Shown here: piece by piece, positions 24,555 through 37,590 of the stretch
How the letters are laid out: the number at the start of each line of letters is the position of its first letter
Position numbering within the stretch: the first letter of the stretch is position 1
From: Echinococcus granulosus
Lineage: Eukaryota > Platyhelminthes > Cestoda > Cyclophyllidea > Taeniidae
Direction: 5' to 3'
Length of the DNA stretch: 64,000 nt
Assembly: GCF_000524195.1 (NCBI RefSeq)
Contig: NW_020170504.1
Coordinates: 1 to 64,000, forward strand
Translations under genes and position numbers: made by a program
The notes under the pieces: generated by a model
The model's database searches: none
Seen by the model: the letters and a program-made list of their open reading frames with translations, nothing else
What the model was told of the DNA's origin: nothing

Positions 24555-27500
24555 AATTGGCTGACTAGGCATCTGTTGCACTTCCTCTCTCCCGAATCCT
24601 CGCTCACTTCTCTTTAAAGTGCTCTTTAGGCCATTTGTTATGCCACGGAGCACATCGAGCCCTTACAATCAATCGCAGTCCATGCTTCCTCAATGCTGTG
24701 GTCATGCAGCTGTATAATGTAGGTTCTTGGTTTTTTAACATTAATGAATGATGGAATTTACATGAGGAGATGGGATTTGTATACGCTGTTTTCTGGGACG
24801 AATTCAGCATCCACACCAGCATGAAGGGATGGGCTTTAATTGTACTTGATTATGTTACCATCACGTTTATTGTCAATCTCTGACTACACACCTCTAAATT
24901 AAGGATACTGCGTTGCATAAGGCACAATTTACTGCAGAAGAGGGTTGAATGTTTTCGGGTAGGCTGGGTGAAGCATGCTCTGATGACCGTCATGCCACAT
25001 GAAATGTGGTAAAAGAAAGCATGTAGTAGATGAACGGTTACTGTGCTGGTATGCATTTGTAAAGCATAATTCACCTATACGCATATGCTGGAAATATTTG
25101 TTTACCTAAATGTGTATTAATTTAACAGATATTTGTTCACTTATCTTTTAGACATACGAGGAAATCCTATTTGCACATTTTGCAACAAAAGCCAAAATTC
25201 CTTGTTAGTGGTATTTCATCTCTAAAAAAGAAGCAGACACGTAATTTCTTCCAATGATATAGTGCGGTATACCAGGGCATAATAACGGTGGAGTTAAAAG
25301 ACATTTGTTTAAATTTACTTGTTTAAATACGCGAGTACATGAGACTGCAGACTTCCTTCTTAGCACGGACCAGGAGTCGGGCCTCTCGGACCCCACCCAT
25401 ACATGACGCATTGGTTTCTACAGTAAAATTCTTACCCATAAAGAGGAGTTTTTTTGTAATATAGCTCAATTAAGAGAGCTTGGCAAGGAACAAATTTTCT
25501 TTTCACGAGCACATTTCCAGATTCAAATGTCAGATAAACAGATGACATGCTTGAAAGGGTTTGAAATAGATGGTGGCTGATATTTCAGCACATCAACGGA
25601 GCAAACATGGGGTGAACCAGTCGGCAAAGGTGGATTAACATGTGATGGCAGCCTTTTGTGATCTGGTCTGCAACTAATTTCTTGCGCAATGCAACCAAGG
25701 CATGAGAATTTTTGGTTCAGCGAGGATGCACTCCTTTTTACTAGTAGCAGCACTGAATTGTTGGAATCGTCTGAGTAGAGATGGAAAATAGGAATCTTGC
25801 GTAGACTCTCTAAAGCATAAAATTACAGCAGCGTATTAATAAGTCTCCACGATACAGTTCTACTGGAACACTCAGGGTGATATTTTGAGTCCATGTGCCA
25901 TGAAGTTATATTTGCACAATCCCAAAGGCGTGTTGATCGTGCTGAGATCGTCAGGTGGTTCACCTAATGGTATTTAATGCTAGGCACCCTGAGAAAACTT
26001 GGAACTTAAGAAACAACTAAGCTCATCTGCTTTGCCACAGTTGAATTTTTTCACCTGTCTCTTGAACATGGAAATCGAAAACAGTTTCAGTCGAAGAAAT
26101 CACATTCCTCAAAATGGAGCTGATAGACCAAAAACAGGTTATTGGCAGCGGTTGCTCAAAATCGTCAATATGTGGCTTGAATTTGTAGTCCCTTTTCACC
26201 GGTGACTTCTAAACAATGAGTAAACTGAATAGAACGATCTCATTAGCTTCCTTCACTTCTTTCATATCTTCCTGCTGCTAACATATAGTCAAGATGCTCT
26301 GCAATCTGTGGTCAGGATGGATGATCGGCGTCTGTTGAAGATCTGTTAACCTCAAGCAATCGATCCCATCTGTAATCTGCCCAGTGAGGATCGCACTCAC
26401 ATCTAGCTGTTTGTGTCTGTATCCGCAATGAAATTATGAATATTCTGAGAGCCTGAGCACATAAGCAAACTATTTTTGCGCTTTTGGATGTCACACGTTT
26501 GAATGGCTTGAAGCGCTGTAAAAGAAGCTTATCGTGTACATCGCTAAGCTCCTCATCAGTGCAAGAAGGAATTTTATTTCACCCTTTCATTTAACTCCAA
26601 CTTCATTAGATAGTAAATGTCATAACACCTAACATAGCTGTTTAAAAAATACCTCTAGTCTCCATGCGAAAGAATGACGTTTGTAGAGGAAAATAAATGA
26701 ATGTCGGGTAAAAGGACCACTTGATAAAACAATTTTGTACTTTTACACATGTAAGCAATACATTTACATGCTGCTGTCACATGATGATAATAAATAAGGA
26801 TCAATGCGGATTAGCTCATAAGAGTATAATAAGGTCTCCTGCATTTGACACTTCTACTTGTGAAATATCATTGAAAGATTGATGATCCTAAGAATGCAGG
26901 TTTTGGACACTACAAGTAAGCTTCTTCCATTACCTTTAAAAAATGTCTTTCACGCAAAAAAGATTATAAATGATTTTATTCTGAACAAAACCCAAAACGT
27001 AATAACCGAGATACAAATTTGTTGCATTTATGGACTTGGCATACCCATAGCAAGTAATCGGATTGCAAAATCCGTTTAAAACATTGGCAGGAACCTAGTT
27101 GCTTTGCGAAACTTTGACTCTAAAAATAGTGAGAATAGATGGTCTTGCTATTTGTGAACACCCCATAAACCAAAAGGAACACTTTAATAATGGCGATGGA
27201 ACTAGTATATTACAAGGGGATTCTAAATTGTCACATCTGTTCTGCGAGGTGCGTTGACGTGGGAGTCCATTAAGGCGGCAGGGCCATGCAGTCCCGACAA
27301 CTCATCCTCCCCTAGTCTCTTCAAATCTTGCCATTTGCATTTTAAATGTCATTTTGCATGGTGCACATCTTGAAAATTCATAAGCCTTTTTGGGAGAGTA
27401 GATGAGACAAAATATGCCAAAATTTCAGGGTTCATTAAAGGCCACCAAGTGTGGTTAAAGCCTTATTGTCGGCTTGCAGAAGAGCTGCTCTAGGCGCTAG

Positions 27501-28400
27501 TGCCCCCACCCTTACTGAATGACGTCTTCCCAGATTCAGTTGCACAACCAAGTGACACCGCCATACGATCAAGAAATTCATGATATTAGTCCCCTAATAC
27601 ATGTTTAACACTTTACTAAAAATGATTTATTTTCAGTTTTATATTTAACAACGTATAACTGCTCAACCACTGGTGCTTCACGAGTTGGTGATATTGGTCT
27701 GAACACTGCCGGGAACTGAAGAATTAAGACTAGCGCCTGACCAATTCACCGCTGCTTCGTCCATCCAGAAGGAGTCTTGTTTAAGGTCCAAGCAACTGAT
27801 CCTTCACAGCCACTATCATCAAAATAGGTTGTGACAGCTCGCCGCGATTCGCATTTCCGCTAGTTTTAGTTTACAACCGCCAATTTAGCTTCTTTGAACT
27901 GGTTTGCACTTAAATCCAAATGATTGCAGCAAGTGGTTGGAAGAAATAGGTGGTAAAAGTTGAAGTTGATGCATAAGAGGAAAAAGAATAAGTGAAGGAA
28001 AAGAAGCGGAAATGCATTGCGTAGGCAGAGGCTCACTGACTTCATGCCTGACTCGCGTATGAAGCAGCTTGGATGCCGATTCGTGATGGGCGGCGGACAG
28101 CAGGTTGGCTTGCTGAGGAGATGGACTAACTCTTGTACGGTTCCCTCACTTGTAATATGACCTAACACATCTTCTCTACATGATATGATGCATTTCCCCA
28201 TTGCTCAGGACCAAGGTACTGGGGCTATGCAATATCCATTGTTTGCTTTCTAACAGCGGAAAGCATACTGCTTGTTTTAAAACGCAACGAAATCCTGTAG
28301 ACTATTCCCATCATGGACTACTGGAAAAGTAGCGGAGTGACTTATAACTCGACTTTTATGACTCAAAGGGACGACAAGTATAAGACCGCAGTTTGGAAGT
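24555..28400. other. Long stretch with no supported gene
   Basis: AT-rich DNA with frames mostly under 90 codons on both strands. The 27866-28201 minus frame (111 codons) has a hydrophobic middle but no start or splice context. A plain minus frame at 28420-28671 (83 codons) lies just before the duplicated field and cannot be assigned. Confidence 0.45.
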
Positions 28401-28679
28401 GGAATTAATGTTACAAATCCTAGTCACCATTTCGAACTTTGCAGTAATTCGTTTTGTCCTTTGTAACAATCGGTCCAGTATTATGGATGTCTAATTTTAT
28501 AATTTGGTAGCAAAATAAATTGGGGTAACTAGATTGTGATTTAACTACAGACCCTTCCAACGAAATGAGAAAGAGCCTCGGTTTCCATGCATTTAAGGTT
28601 TTCAGACAAAATTCTTCCTTTTGAAATTCCACGAGGTCCAAATTCTGAAACCGAGTTGGTTCAATGATCACTTCTTCAG

Positions 28680-29650
28680 GGAGCAGTAAGCAATTAAATT
28701 TGCACTTTTTCTGGCGGTTTGGCAGTCATTTTAACCCTAAGGCAAATGTGCGGACGCTTTTTCTCCTAGGGATGTACATGAGCTCTGCTGCATGGCCCTC
28801 AACCTATGCCAATAGCCGCCTGGTTCTTCTATGCTCTAGTAATGCATGCTCATTACGACTTCAAGGGTGGGCTTGAGGTACGCATTTTCAACCTCCGCTA
28901 AGGTGGACATTAGTCAATGAAAAAAGAATTAAAACTGAAGCTTACATGTGCGATCTTAAATTGAAATTTAACGCTTCAAAATTGAGCAGAAACAGAATGA
29001 GCGAAATATTTTGTCAATTGAAGTATGGAGGGGTACGTGGGTATGGTTGGAGATTAAAAAAAGACGGAATACGGCAATTTCCACTTCAATTCATTGCACA
29101 TAAGAAATAAATGAGAGTAAATACGAAGTCAACATGATGAATTGAAGAATGGGAAACAGAAGTCAGAGACGAGCTTTGTGAGACCAAACGAAGTGCGATA
29201 AAAAACTGAGGTCAGGCTACAACAGTCGAGATGGTCGTCAAGACCAATAAACACCGTTAGTGTTTAAAACTTAGTGGATGCGGAATGCATAGCCAAAAAT
29301 TGGAGACACGGCTGCAGACTGAAATTTTACCCCATCAGCTACATTGTTTGACAAGACCCACCAAGAAAACTTTACTTGCGTGGAAACAAGTTCAAAAGGG
29401 AAGAACTAATGCACCTTGCCAGGGGGCACAAGTTTCCAAGTGATAACAATAGTGCAAATAGTTTCATGCCCATCCTGGTAAAAGGAAGAACGGGTCACTC
29501 TAGGAGGGATCAGGAAAAGTGATGCCACATACCAGAAGTGAAACCAAGGTGTCTGGCATGAAACATGCCACACAACCTTTAATTCTTGTCTATTTCGAAA
29601 GAGAGGAAAAAGTTGGCCTAACTAAAACCATCAAAGTGGAACCCCTTGTC
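28680..29650 (+). repeat. R3 segment, copy 1
   Basis: About 1 kb that matches 43500-44450 in the same orientation over many separate blocks: 'aaggaataaatgagagt'-type text, 'cagtcgagat', 'gcaccttgcca', 'ggaaaagtgatgccacatacca', 'catgaggcatg'-type text. Its 3' half also matches 54060-54300 in reverse. No long frame runs through it. I read it as an amplified genomic segment of unknown origin rather than a classified transposon. Confidence 0.6.
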
Positions 29651-29654
29651 TTAC

Positions 29655-29720
29655 CTCGGAAATAGTGAATTCTTCATCGTTCTGCAATTCCACAAAGAAC
29701 ATATTCACAGCCCTATCCAT
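29655..29720 (-). pseudogene. R3a exon, copy 1 (22 codons plus donor)
   Basis: From an ATG at 29720 the minus strand reads MDRAVNMFFVELQNDEE and ends at 29655 on a GAG|GTAAGA donor. The copy at 54009-54074 (plus) is exactly the same length and reads MDGVVNIFSAEPRDDEE, with a GTAAGA donor. The shared length, phase and donor argue that this was a real first or internal exon. A third, decayed copy lies at about 44470-44520 (minus, PQNDKEASILD). Function unknown. Confidence 0.4.
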
Positions 29721-29968
29721 ATGCGAAGGTCACCAAGTAAACGGGCGCGCTAACTGGTATCCAAAAGATGAAGCTTATTACTAGCTAAGCCAAAACAAAT
29801 GTTTTTTTAATGCAGTAGAATTCTTGCTCCACAATTCGGTGCTAGAGATTTTATAGATTTTAAAGTGTGTATTTTCATAAGGAAGAATAATCGGACTGAG
29901 AAGGTGATAATGTTGATACGAATCCACCTCTCCACGAAGACGATGAAGACGAGTATAATGAAGGAGGT

Positions 29969-29979
29969 GGGGGGGGGGG
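29969..29979. repeat. G11 homopolymer
   Basis: A run of eleven G on the plus strand, at the edge of the duplicated R3 block. Confidence 0.95.
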
Positions 29980-30110
29980 TTTCCACACTTAACGCGGATC
30001 CTGGTGGAGTCTACTTACATTAACTTCTTCAAAACATTGATGAGACCAACATTTTGGTAAATCCCATGATCATCGGCTATAATTTCCCCCTTTTGGTAAT
30101 ATTGTAGCAG

Positions 30111-30282
30111 CTTGCCAGATCTGGATTGCCTTAAAGCGGTTGACGACTTCGAAGAGCCACCAGATGAGATGTCGAACTACATCCATCCGTTAAAGGACGT
30201 CTTGTCGTACTATCGTAATGGCCCTCTTCCTAAGGCACACATAGTAGTCTACAAGAAATGCTCTCTCTACTGGTGTAGATAA
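30111..30282 (+). pseudogene. R3b exon, copy 1
   Basis: After ATTGTAGCAG the frame reads LPDLDCLKAVDDFEEPPDE, then MSNYIHPLKDVLSYYRNGPLPK, and stops at TAA. The minus-strand exon at 53087-53295 reads SDLDNLMAIDDFKKLPDE, then LQNYIRVPKDVLLRLRYDPLPK. The two clearly share ancestry. After PLPK this copy diverges, where the 53 kb copy continues with a Leu-rich end. Confidence 0.5.
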
Positions 30283-31299
30283 ATCATGCTCATCCTCGGA
30301 TTGTCAAAGTTTTCGCTTCAAAAGGGGAGACTAAGCACTCCACTTCGTTATTTCCAGACAAGTAGACGCTAATATGCAGTGGTTGAAGAACAGTTCGATG
30401 GTTTTCTATTGTCTAGTTTGGCTAAACTTTGGCTTCTCCGGGAACTATCCGCTACCTATAATGGGCAAATCAGCTGAAAATGGACCTTTGTATATGCAGC
30501 CATTTGAGGCTCTGATCGGCTCCTTATTTTGTATTCATCAGTTTTGTCTGCTGCATTCTATCCATGCACAAGAAAAAGTTTATTAATTAGCCATTTTGAT
30601 TACAATTGTTTTTCCTTTTTGTCAAATGCTTCTCAATTTTGATGTAATGTCACGTCGCGCAGTGTTGTGTTTCCTTCAAAACCGAAACCGTTAAAGTAGA
30701 TCAGGACGTAGAGCCCCTTCATAATAAAGTATATCTTAGAGCACCCCAAACCGTTTGCAAAAGAGGCGTTCACTTTTGCAATTGTGACAGCAAGTGGGTT
30801 GTGGAATGAATTGTTAGTGAATATTTTACCTTAAAACACCATGCTCGAGTCCAAAGTCGTTTCCAGCATTACTCCCAGTAGCGCTGCATTCTTACATGAT
30901 AAAATCTGGCTTACTCACCCTCTGATGAGGCGCTAATAAATGACTCGCCGAACAAAATTCTGTTTATTTTTTCGAGGGTCGTTCCGTTATTCCCCAATTC
31001 ATTGACCAAATAGTGCCTGTAAGCGCCATTAAATTAATCTCGCACTTCCGCATGACCAGTACACCATGTCTTAACAGAAATTAATAGTTGTTTCTCAATT
31101 ACTGGTGAGAAACCAGTTCCTTTTAACAAATAATGAAATTTGTGTTTAAGACATTTGTCAAGGAGTTGTTAATTTTAGACACAAACCTTGCAATTGCATA
31201 CAGTTACTTTATGATTACATTCTACTTCACTGGGTATTTTAGCTCATATTTAAGATGGTTTGGTTTTGCATCAGAAGGCATTCGTTATGGTGCTGCAGC

Positions 31300-32050
31300 G
31301 AAAGCGGTAGATTACATGGATGAATGCGCATTCGCTATTTTCAATGAAGTCAGACTTCTGAATTATAGCTAAGTATTCCATATTTTTCTTGGTCATGTGC
31401 GTTACCCATCCTACCGTGTGATTGCGTGGCCAAGTTAAATTTGCCTTTCCCTTTTCTTTCACAGTCGAAAATGGGCAGAACAGTGTGGTGATTGTTATGC
31501 ACCTCATCAAGAGGGCTTCAATTTGGGCGCATTTCTCTACAGTGGCGCCGAGCCTTACCTGCGAGGAGGCTTCTTCCATCCCACATTCCACTGCAATTGA
31601 GACCATCATCAATAATGCTTTCTTTCCGAGGGCTCTGTTGCTCCCCTAGTAGTCAACTCAGCCTCGTGAGTCGGTCCTCTTCACTTTCACATTCCCTTGC
31701 TTTGTTTATGTTTACCTACTCTCCTGATTCACGAAGACAGAGCATCAAGATGATGACACCTGGAGGCTCGATTGGAAACGTATTTAGATTACATACTGCA
31801 TTTCATAGAGTTCGAGGATAAAGTTTCGTTCGCCCGCGTTGCTAAGGCTTGTAGACAGCATACCTCAGCAACGGGTGCACTTGCATATCGTCACTATATA
31901 TTTAGTTTTTTGATTGAAGTGGCCCACTATGATGCGAGTTGCAACAGCATCGGCAGCCAGCAGCCGAGTGCGTCTACCTCCCTGCTTCAGCTGGCGAGTC
32001 GATGGAACCTCAGCACAAGTAGCTGTACGATTTCGTCTCTGCTCTGACCT
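31300..32050 (+). pseudogene. R2 segment, copy 1 (decayed coding exons)
   Basis: A strong acceptor (TTTTCTTTCACAG at 31450-31462) opens an exon colinear, base for base without gaps over about 80 bases, with the minus-strand exon near 52107-52025. In the frame that stays open at 52 kb (EMKKTEGMILAHLIKSAL) this copy hits TGA after eight codons. A second exon region at 31775-31860 reads TYLDYILHFIEFEDKVSF, then ARVAKACRQ; it corresponds to LTWFKSLSAFLEFYSGGV at 51.58 kb and has an F-box-like helix pattern. Shared intron text (cttgctttgtt…tttacctact) lies between the two exons in both copies. Confidence 0.5.
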
Positions 32051-32097
32051 ATTTGGATAATTCGGCTAATGCGAGTTTGGTTGCCTCCATTTTCAAG

Positions 32098-32112
32098 CAG
32101 CAGCAGCAGCAG
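32098..32112. repeat. (CAG)5 microsatellite
   Basis: Five CAG units on the plus strand, just downstream of the R2 exon region. Confidence 0.9.
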
Positions 32113-32934
32113 TGGCTTCTTCTGCTTTTCTTCCAGACTGCAGAAATTCTGGCGAGGAGAGAGTGACTTGCAAAACCTTGCAAAGATTTCTACAGGTATA
32201 GCAGTTGCAGAACACCTAAGGAAACGTCGATTATATTTCCAACTTCCTATTTGAGGTTGCATTTATAAATAAGAACAGCGTAAACGAGCTATCTGTACAG
32301 CTTACGTCACCAATAACGTGGGGAAAAGATTGAGAAAGCCACCCCTTAAGTATGTAAATAAATTCTCATCAGAAGGTGTTGAGCTAGAAAGAAAAAACGA
32401 CGTGAAACTTATAGCAGATAGTGGCGAGACTAGACCGATCTGGCAGCCACCCAGGCGCATACCCTTTCCTTTGCCAGAAATGGCAAATTGTGCTGACAAA
32501 TAGGTGATCAGGTACGAAAACGTTGAGCCAGAAGGAAATTCTCACCGACTTCACAAATGTAAATTCTAAAGCTTAGCGTTCTCCTGCTTCCCCATGTGAT
32601 GAAACCAATGATTAGTGTATATACCAGTGTGGGTTTCTCCCAAGTCTAATGACTCATGCCACCAATAGCCTCCATCTTCAGTAACGCCTTCCACTATACT
32701 TCTTTCCCTTCACTTTGTCCACCATCACCTTGTTTTCTTCTTATATGAACAGCCATCACCATTCTCAGTACAACTCTCACCTGTTTCATTCGCTCCTCCC
32801 TCTCACCACTTAGTGTTGATCTCAATTCGGAGGCGAAGCAGGTGGAGTGCAGAGTGAAATGTGGGAAATAAAGTCTTGGTAAAGTAGTGAAGAAATGACA
32901 AGTACATTAAGCAATTAATGAACCAATCAACCAA
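32113..32934. other. Non-coding stretch before the assembly gap
   Basis: Short frames (60-65 codons) on both strands with no support. T- and C-rich text from 32640 to 32810. Confidence 0.5.
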
Positions 32935-33034
32935 NNNNNNNNNNNNNNNNNNNNNNNNNNNNNNNNNNNNNNNNNNNNNNNNNNNNNNNNNNNNNNNNNN
33001 NNNNNNNNNNNNNNNNNNNNNNNNNNNNNNNNNN
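32935..33034. other. Assembly gap, 100 N
   Basis: Exactly 100 N, the usual placeholder for a gap of unknown length. A minus-strand open frame (32803-33102) crosses it only because N cannot encode a stop; it should not be counted as a gene. Confidence 0.99.
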
Positions 33035-36000
33035 ATGGAGCTGGTGTGTGGTCTATCGTGAGGGTTTAGAGAGGGGAAGAGGCGATGAATGCATATGCAC
33101 AACTTACCCTTACTTCCAATAAATTTAGACGTTCTCTATGCTTTGGTCCACTGACGTGCCTGAAAAGGGAAAGCTAGGGGTGATGAAGAGCGAAAAGGTG
33201 ATCAACTGCAAAGATGAACCAGAGAGGGAAAAGGGCATTGGAGGCGAAATGAACTGCGCCAAGAGCTACAGCCAGGATGAATGCATTGGGATCTAGAAGA
33301 TGCTGTACAGCCTAGATGGGTATGTTTCTCGCCTTTGCGACCGAAGTCTTCCCCAGTGACAGGTGTGAGAATCGTTCGGTGATACGCAGTATGTGTCGCG
33401 TTGTGTATTGTGGAAGTAGTGACAGTAGACACTCGGCTACGCCCTCCCCTCGTCCCATAGTCACAGTAACCGACCCAACTTGCAGCTGTTTGTATCGTCA
33501 TCAATGCAGTCAGATGGCTGCCTTGCTCCCAAATCTTTACCATATAGCTAAACTCAAAGCTTATAACTTATTGTCGGTTTTCGGATTCTTAAAGGAGAAG
33601 GGCCAGTCGAAAATTATCCGTATTCTGTAGCGATATTCGTCTCGACTACTGGCACGCAACTAGATTCTCTTTGGATGGACCCACTGCTGGTACTACTTAC
33701 CCTTCCAGCTATTGTGAACCCATACATTCATCCCGGCACCTTCTAACAGTCTCAATGTGGTTCGCTAGAGATCTGGAGCAAAGAGGAGCAAAGAGCATTT
33801 GATAAACTTTTATCACTATAATAAGACTTTCGTGTCTGCCATGGTCCTAAATGCGTAATAAACAGCAGTGAGTCTTGCAGCATGTACTACTTAGTCCTGG
33901 ACAATGGTTTTCAGCAAGCTACTTTCGAGTCACAATTGCCTTTTAAGGGAAGAGGTTCCTAAAAGCAACACCACATAATTTCAGGAGTTATTGAAGGGAA
34001 AAGGACAGAGCTATTTCATGACAGTCGCCTTAGGCTTGTAATGTAATCATACCATACATCACAAGGATGATTAACCTAATGATGCAACCCATGGTGTAGC
34101 AATATGTTAAATTCCTTTGTGTGTAGCTTGCCTAGAAATACCCGTGTTGAGCAGTCATGTGATCACGTTAGAAATGACATGGCTGTTAGGTAAGGTCAGT
34201 CTAGTCCTATCCCCAGTCTCCGAGGTATGTTAATGCCCAGGTCAGACACAGTGATTAATTTAAATTCGATTATTTTCATCAACTAGTAGATTTGACCCTG
34301 CAAATGTGTTAATCATCCATGCTTTGGATACAGTTTTTGTGTCAAGATGTATCTTTTGACGATTTTTTTGAGACCCGTAAATCATTTAAAGTAGAAATCA
34401 CAGGCATTCAACATCAATTCCAGCATGGAAATGGAGGTTTACTTGATGTCCTTGACGCATTTAATCCCGACAAAAGTGTGGAACGCTAAAGTCAGCACAT
34501 AAGCCATTGGGATTTGTTGGGTAAGTATCTCCAGGTATTTTTTAAGCGCGATGTCACCTTAGGCATTCAATATCTAATTTAACGAAAAAGGCGATCATAT
34601 CTACTTCCGTTGTTACTTCAAATTCACTGGAAGAGAACAGTTTGCCTTAATGTTTTCCTTGTTTACAGCGCCTGTCCAATAAATGATATCCTCTTACATT
34701 ATGCATTTTAATCAGTAGATAAATAAACGACACGATTGTTGCAGGTTTCCGCTTCGCGTAGACCAAAACTAGTTACTTGTCGCAGCGGTAAATGCTGATT
34801 GGAACTTATCTACTGCTGCATTTGAAATATTGGAACCTTGGCAAATGGAAAACATGGGAAGCCCCTCCATTACACCCTTAAACCTAGCAGCTGTTAATTG
34901 AGGGCTGTCCAATCCCTCCCCCGCCAGATCGTGTTGTTTTATTTGACACCGAAACATGGGAAATAAAACCTAGCATTTCAACCACTCAATGGAAGAGAAT
35001 TTCAATTACGTGAGACTTAATGGTTTGAGTCGCTGCAAGCAATCTAAATGTCGCTGGTGTGGATTTTATTAAACAGTAAAGGGATTTAATTGCTTACAGC
35101 TAACTAATATTTAAAAATTTCAAAGTATATTGCCATCACTAACACGTGTATCTGATTAACACGGATTTCCGTTGGAATCCCACTCATATACTCCTATGTG
35201 ATTAAAAAATAAAGTTTAGCCCCCCGATCCCTTTATTTAAAGTTTGCATAAAGCACATAATGACAAATTTATCACAAAGTATGGCGTTTTTTAACGAGGT
35301 TGTTAAATATTTCCCTTTTTGTTACAGTTGTTTAAAAATAATGTTATAGTACAGTCAAAATAGTTAAATTAACTTTATTGCCATCAGACTTTTTGATTTC
35401 CTGTTTGAAACACGAAGCAAAAGTTTATCTTGCCAAAGGAAAGACATGGCCATCTCTAAAACTTATAACTAACCAATTGAAAAATGAGTCCTAATTTTCC
35501 ACTCCTCAGACAAATTTTACATTGTAGCATCCATCTCTCATTGTCACTTGTAGTCGTATGCGCCATTTGATACCCCTATTCGTCACAATCGAGTTGACTA
35601 CATGATTTTAACCGTTCGAATTAACAACCTCGCTCCACTTCATTCCTTCTCTCCTCTCGCTTAAACTTCCAAATTTTCAGTCGCAGAGCAGATTTCCAGA
35701 ATGCTAGTTGTAAAGTGATTCAAGCACCACAATCTGCTAAACTCTCAGCCCAGAGAGGGGGCACTTTTGACCAAAGAACAATGCATTAGCCTCTTCTTCG
35801 TCTGTTCTGATAGGATGCATGCAGTGCTGATGCCTACCTTTTTTCCATGACTTGGTAAAAAAGATGAAGGCCATGCTATCTTTCAACCTGTTGATTGCAT
35901 AGATTTTCCGGGACATTTACAACTACTCACCAACTGCACAAGTCAGTGATAAAATCAGAAAATGCCATCGTTACTGCTAAACACACAAGAGATCCAGTCA

Positions 36001-36190
36001 CCTGCGGTGCCTTTTGGTTGATTTAGAGTCTCCATTTCAAGTGATCCTAATTTTTTTTGATCTTAGATCGCACCAGGTTTAATCCAATAAATTAGACTAG
36101 TTGATAAAGTTTCTGCCATGACGCTTGATGTTCCAGAGTCGGGAAATCGTTTATGCAGCAGACAGGAGAAAATTATTAAAATTGCTATTG
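33035..36190. other. Intergenic stretch, no supported gene
   Basis: Two overlapping opposite frames of 104 and 113 codons at 33202-33630 lack motifs. The rest is AT-rich with only short frames. A short minus frame at 34769-34957 has no splice context. Confidence 0.45.
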
Positions 36191-36720
36191 CTAAGGGAAT
36201 TCCACCCCATTTGACTTATCTCTCCTCACATTTATGATGACTGCAAGGGATTCTGAGGTGGCTATCGGATCACTCTTGATGGATCGCGAAGGCTGCACGA
36301 GACTGATTATGCAGACAGAGCAGTCTGGATTGTCTCCTTCCTCTGGAATCGTGATCCTTCTAATAGTACGACCCATACCACCTTCATTAGAATTTACAGT
36401 AATGGTGAAAGTACTTGTTCCACCAAACCATATGCTCAGTGGATATCTGCTCATTGAAATATAAGTGGTATCTTTAACGTGTGGTGATTCCAACTGTAGT
36501 GTGCACTCACAATACGACACGCCATCTATATTAAAGAATGGCAAAAGGTGAAAAGTGTACAGCTCTGTGACCTTTATCCGCACTTTGTTCCGTCTGATAG
36601 CGAATGGCTTTAAAGACATTTTAAAGGGAAGTAGCTGAAGGCTGTGGAAAGAGTAGCTGGCAGAGACACTTGTTGCCGAGATTCACGAAGTTTGGAATAT
36701 TAAACTTCCAGTATGCCATC
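36191..36720 (-). pseudogene. FBXO4-like copy (R1 copy 2)
   Basis: The minus strand reads GNKCLCQLLFPQPSATSL and then a stop, where the 1.3 kb copy has DKRLCQLLFPQPSPTTFQ. A second frame from ATG at 36619 (142 codons) carries VTELYTFHLLPFFN, CTLQLESPHVKDTTYIS, FTITVNSNEGG, IRRITIPEEGD and DCSVCIISLVQPS. The same blocks recur at 47961-48400. The last block aligns with the FBXO4 core strand. No F-box was seen upstream of the LLFPQP block and the C-terminal third is missing. The long second frame is well kept, so a shortened product cannot be excluded. Confidence 0.45.
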
Positions 36721-36869
36721 TTAAGTGATATAGAAGTCAGATGGATAAAGTGTGATAAAAGCAAAATAACCAAATGGCAAAATGCATAAAAGTTTAAATA
36801 ATTTGCCCCCTGTATGAGTGTTAAGACTGACCTCATCGTTATGTCAGAGCATTGGCTCTCTACGTGTCG

Positions 36870-37590
36870 TCCATTTTAAGAGACACAATCTCCACGCCTG
36901 CCTGATTTCCCTATGACCAACGATAATGAATGCAATAGGCTAAAATGGGAACTTACAATCCCCAATAAGCAGTGAAAACTGGCAGCAATAATGGTATCAA
37001 TGCCGCTGCTTGCTCTACTGCTTATGGCCATCTACCCCATCTGACTGCAAATTATTCCTCAGGTAGTCGTTGTCTGATAGAATTGCCGCTTTTCCAGAAA
37101 ACAATAGCTTTTAATGTGCCAGCCATGTGCTCCTCGATTGACGGAAACATTGTCTCATGAAATAATTACATAAATCTTGTCGAATTCATTATTGTTTTTA
37201 TAAGTTGATTTCAGTAGCCTATCATCAATTGCGAAGACGTCGAAGCGTCAACCCAGCCGAAATTCGTAGAATGCGAAAAATTGTGGAACTTGCACAGGCT
37301 AGTTCAAATTATGTCACCCATATTGTAGACCGCCTTTTCCTCCTATGCATTCATTACAAAATTCGTTCAAAGCTGGTGTACCGAGTAATCCCCTCCTTCC
37401 TGTCTGTAAGTTAGTACTTACGAGTGAACGCACAATCAACGCAAGGCAATGTGTACTTTATACTGTTTTATCACAGGAGGATTCTATTAGAATGGGCATT
37501 TCTTCATACAAAAATGATTTGTCAGTTGGGTACCCCGAGAAATGGCATGCCTTTCAGGAAGCATGGTATGACTTCATCATACAGGGTTAA
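36870..37590 (+). CDS. Gene Y, unidentified, divergent from the F-box copy
   Basis: Two exons are well supported. 37215-37405 follows GATTTCAG, reads VAYHQLRRRRSVNPAEIRRM, then VELAQASSNYVTHIVDRLFL, and ends at a TCT|GTAAGT donor. 37477-37590 follows TTTTATCACAG, reads EDSIRMGISSYKNDLSV and ends WHAFQEAWYDFIIQG at TAA. The phases agree. A further exon region at 36870-37160 matches 49940-50200 and the minus strand at 640-905. The product is basic then helical, and I do not recognise it. Gene Y starts within about 200 bases of the R1 F-box copy on the other strand, so they may once have shared a promoter. Confidence 0.45.

Noticed and set aside
32803..33102. 99-codon minus-strand frame
   Set aside because: It runs through the 100-N gap; the open reading is an artefact of unknown bases.
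33202..33630. Two opposing frames of 104 and 113 codons
   Set aside because: No motif, no splice context and no related copy; kept as unassigned.
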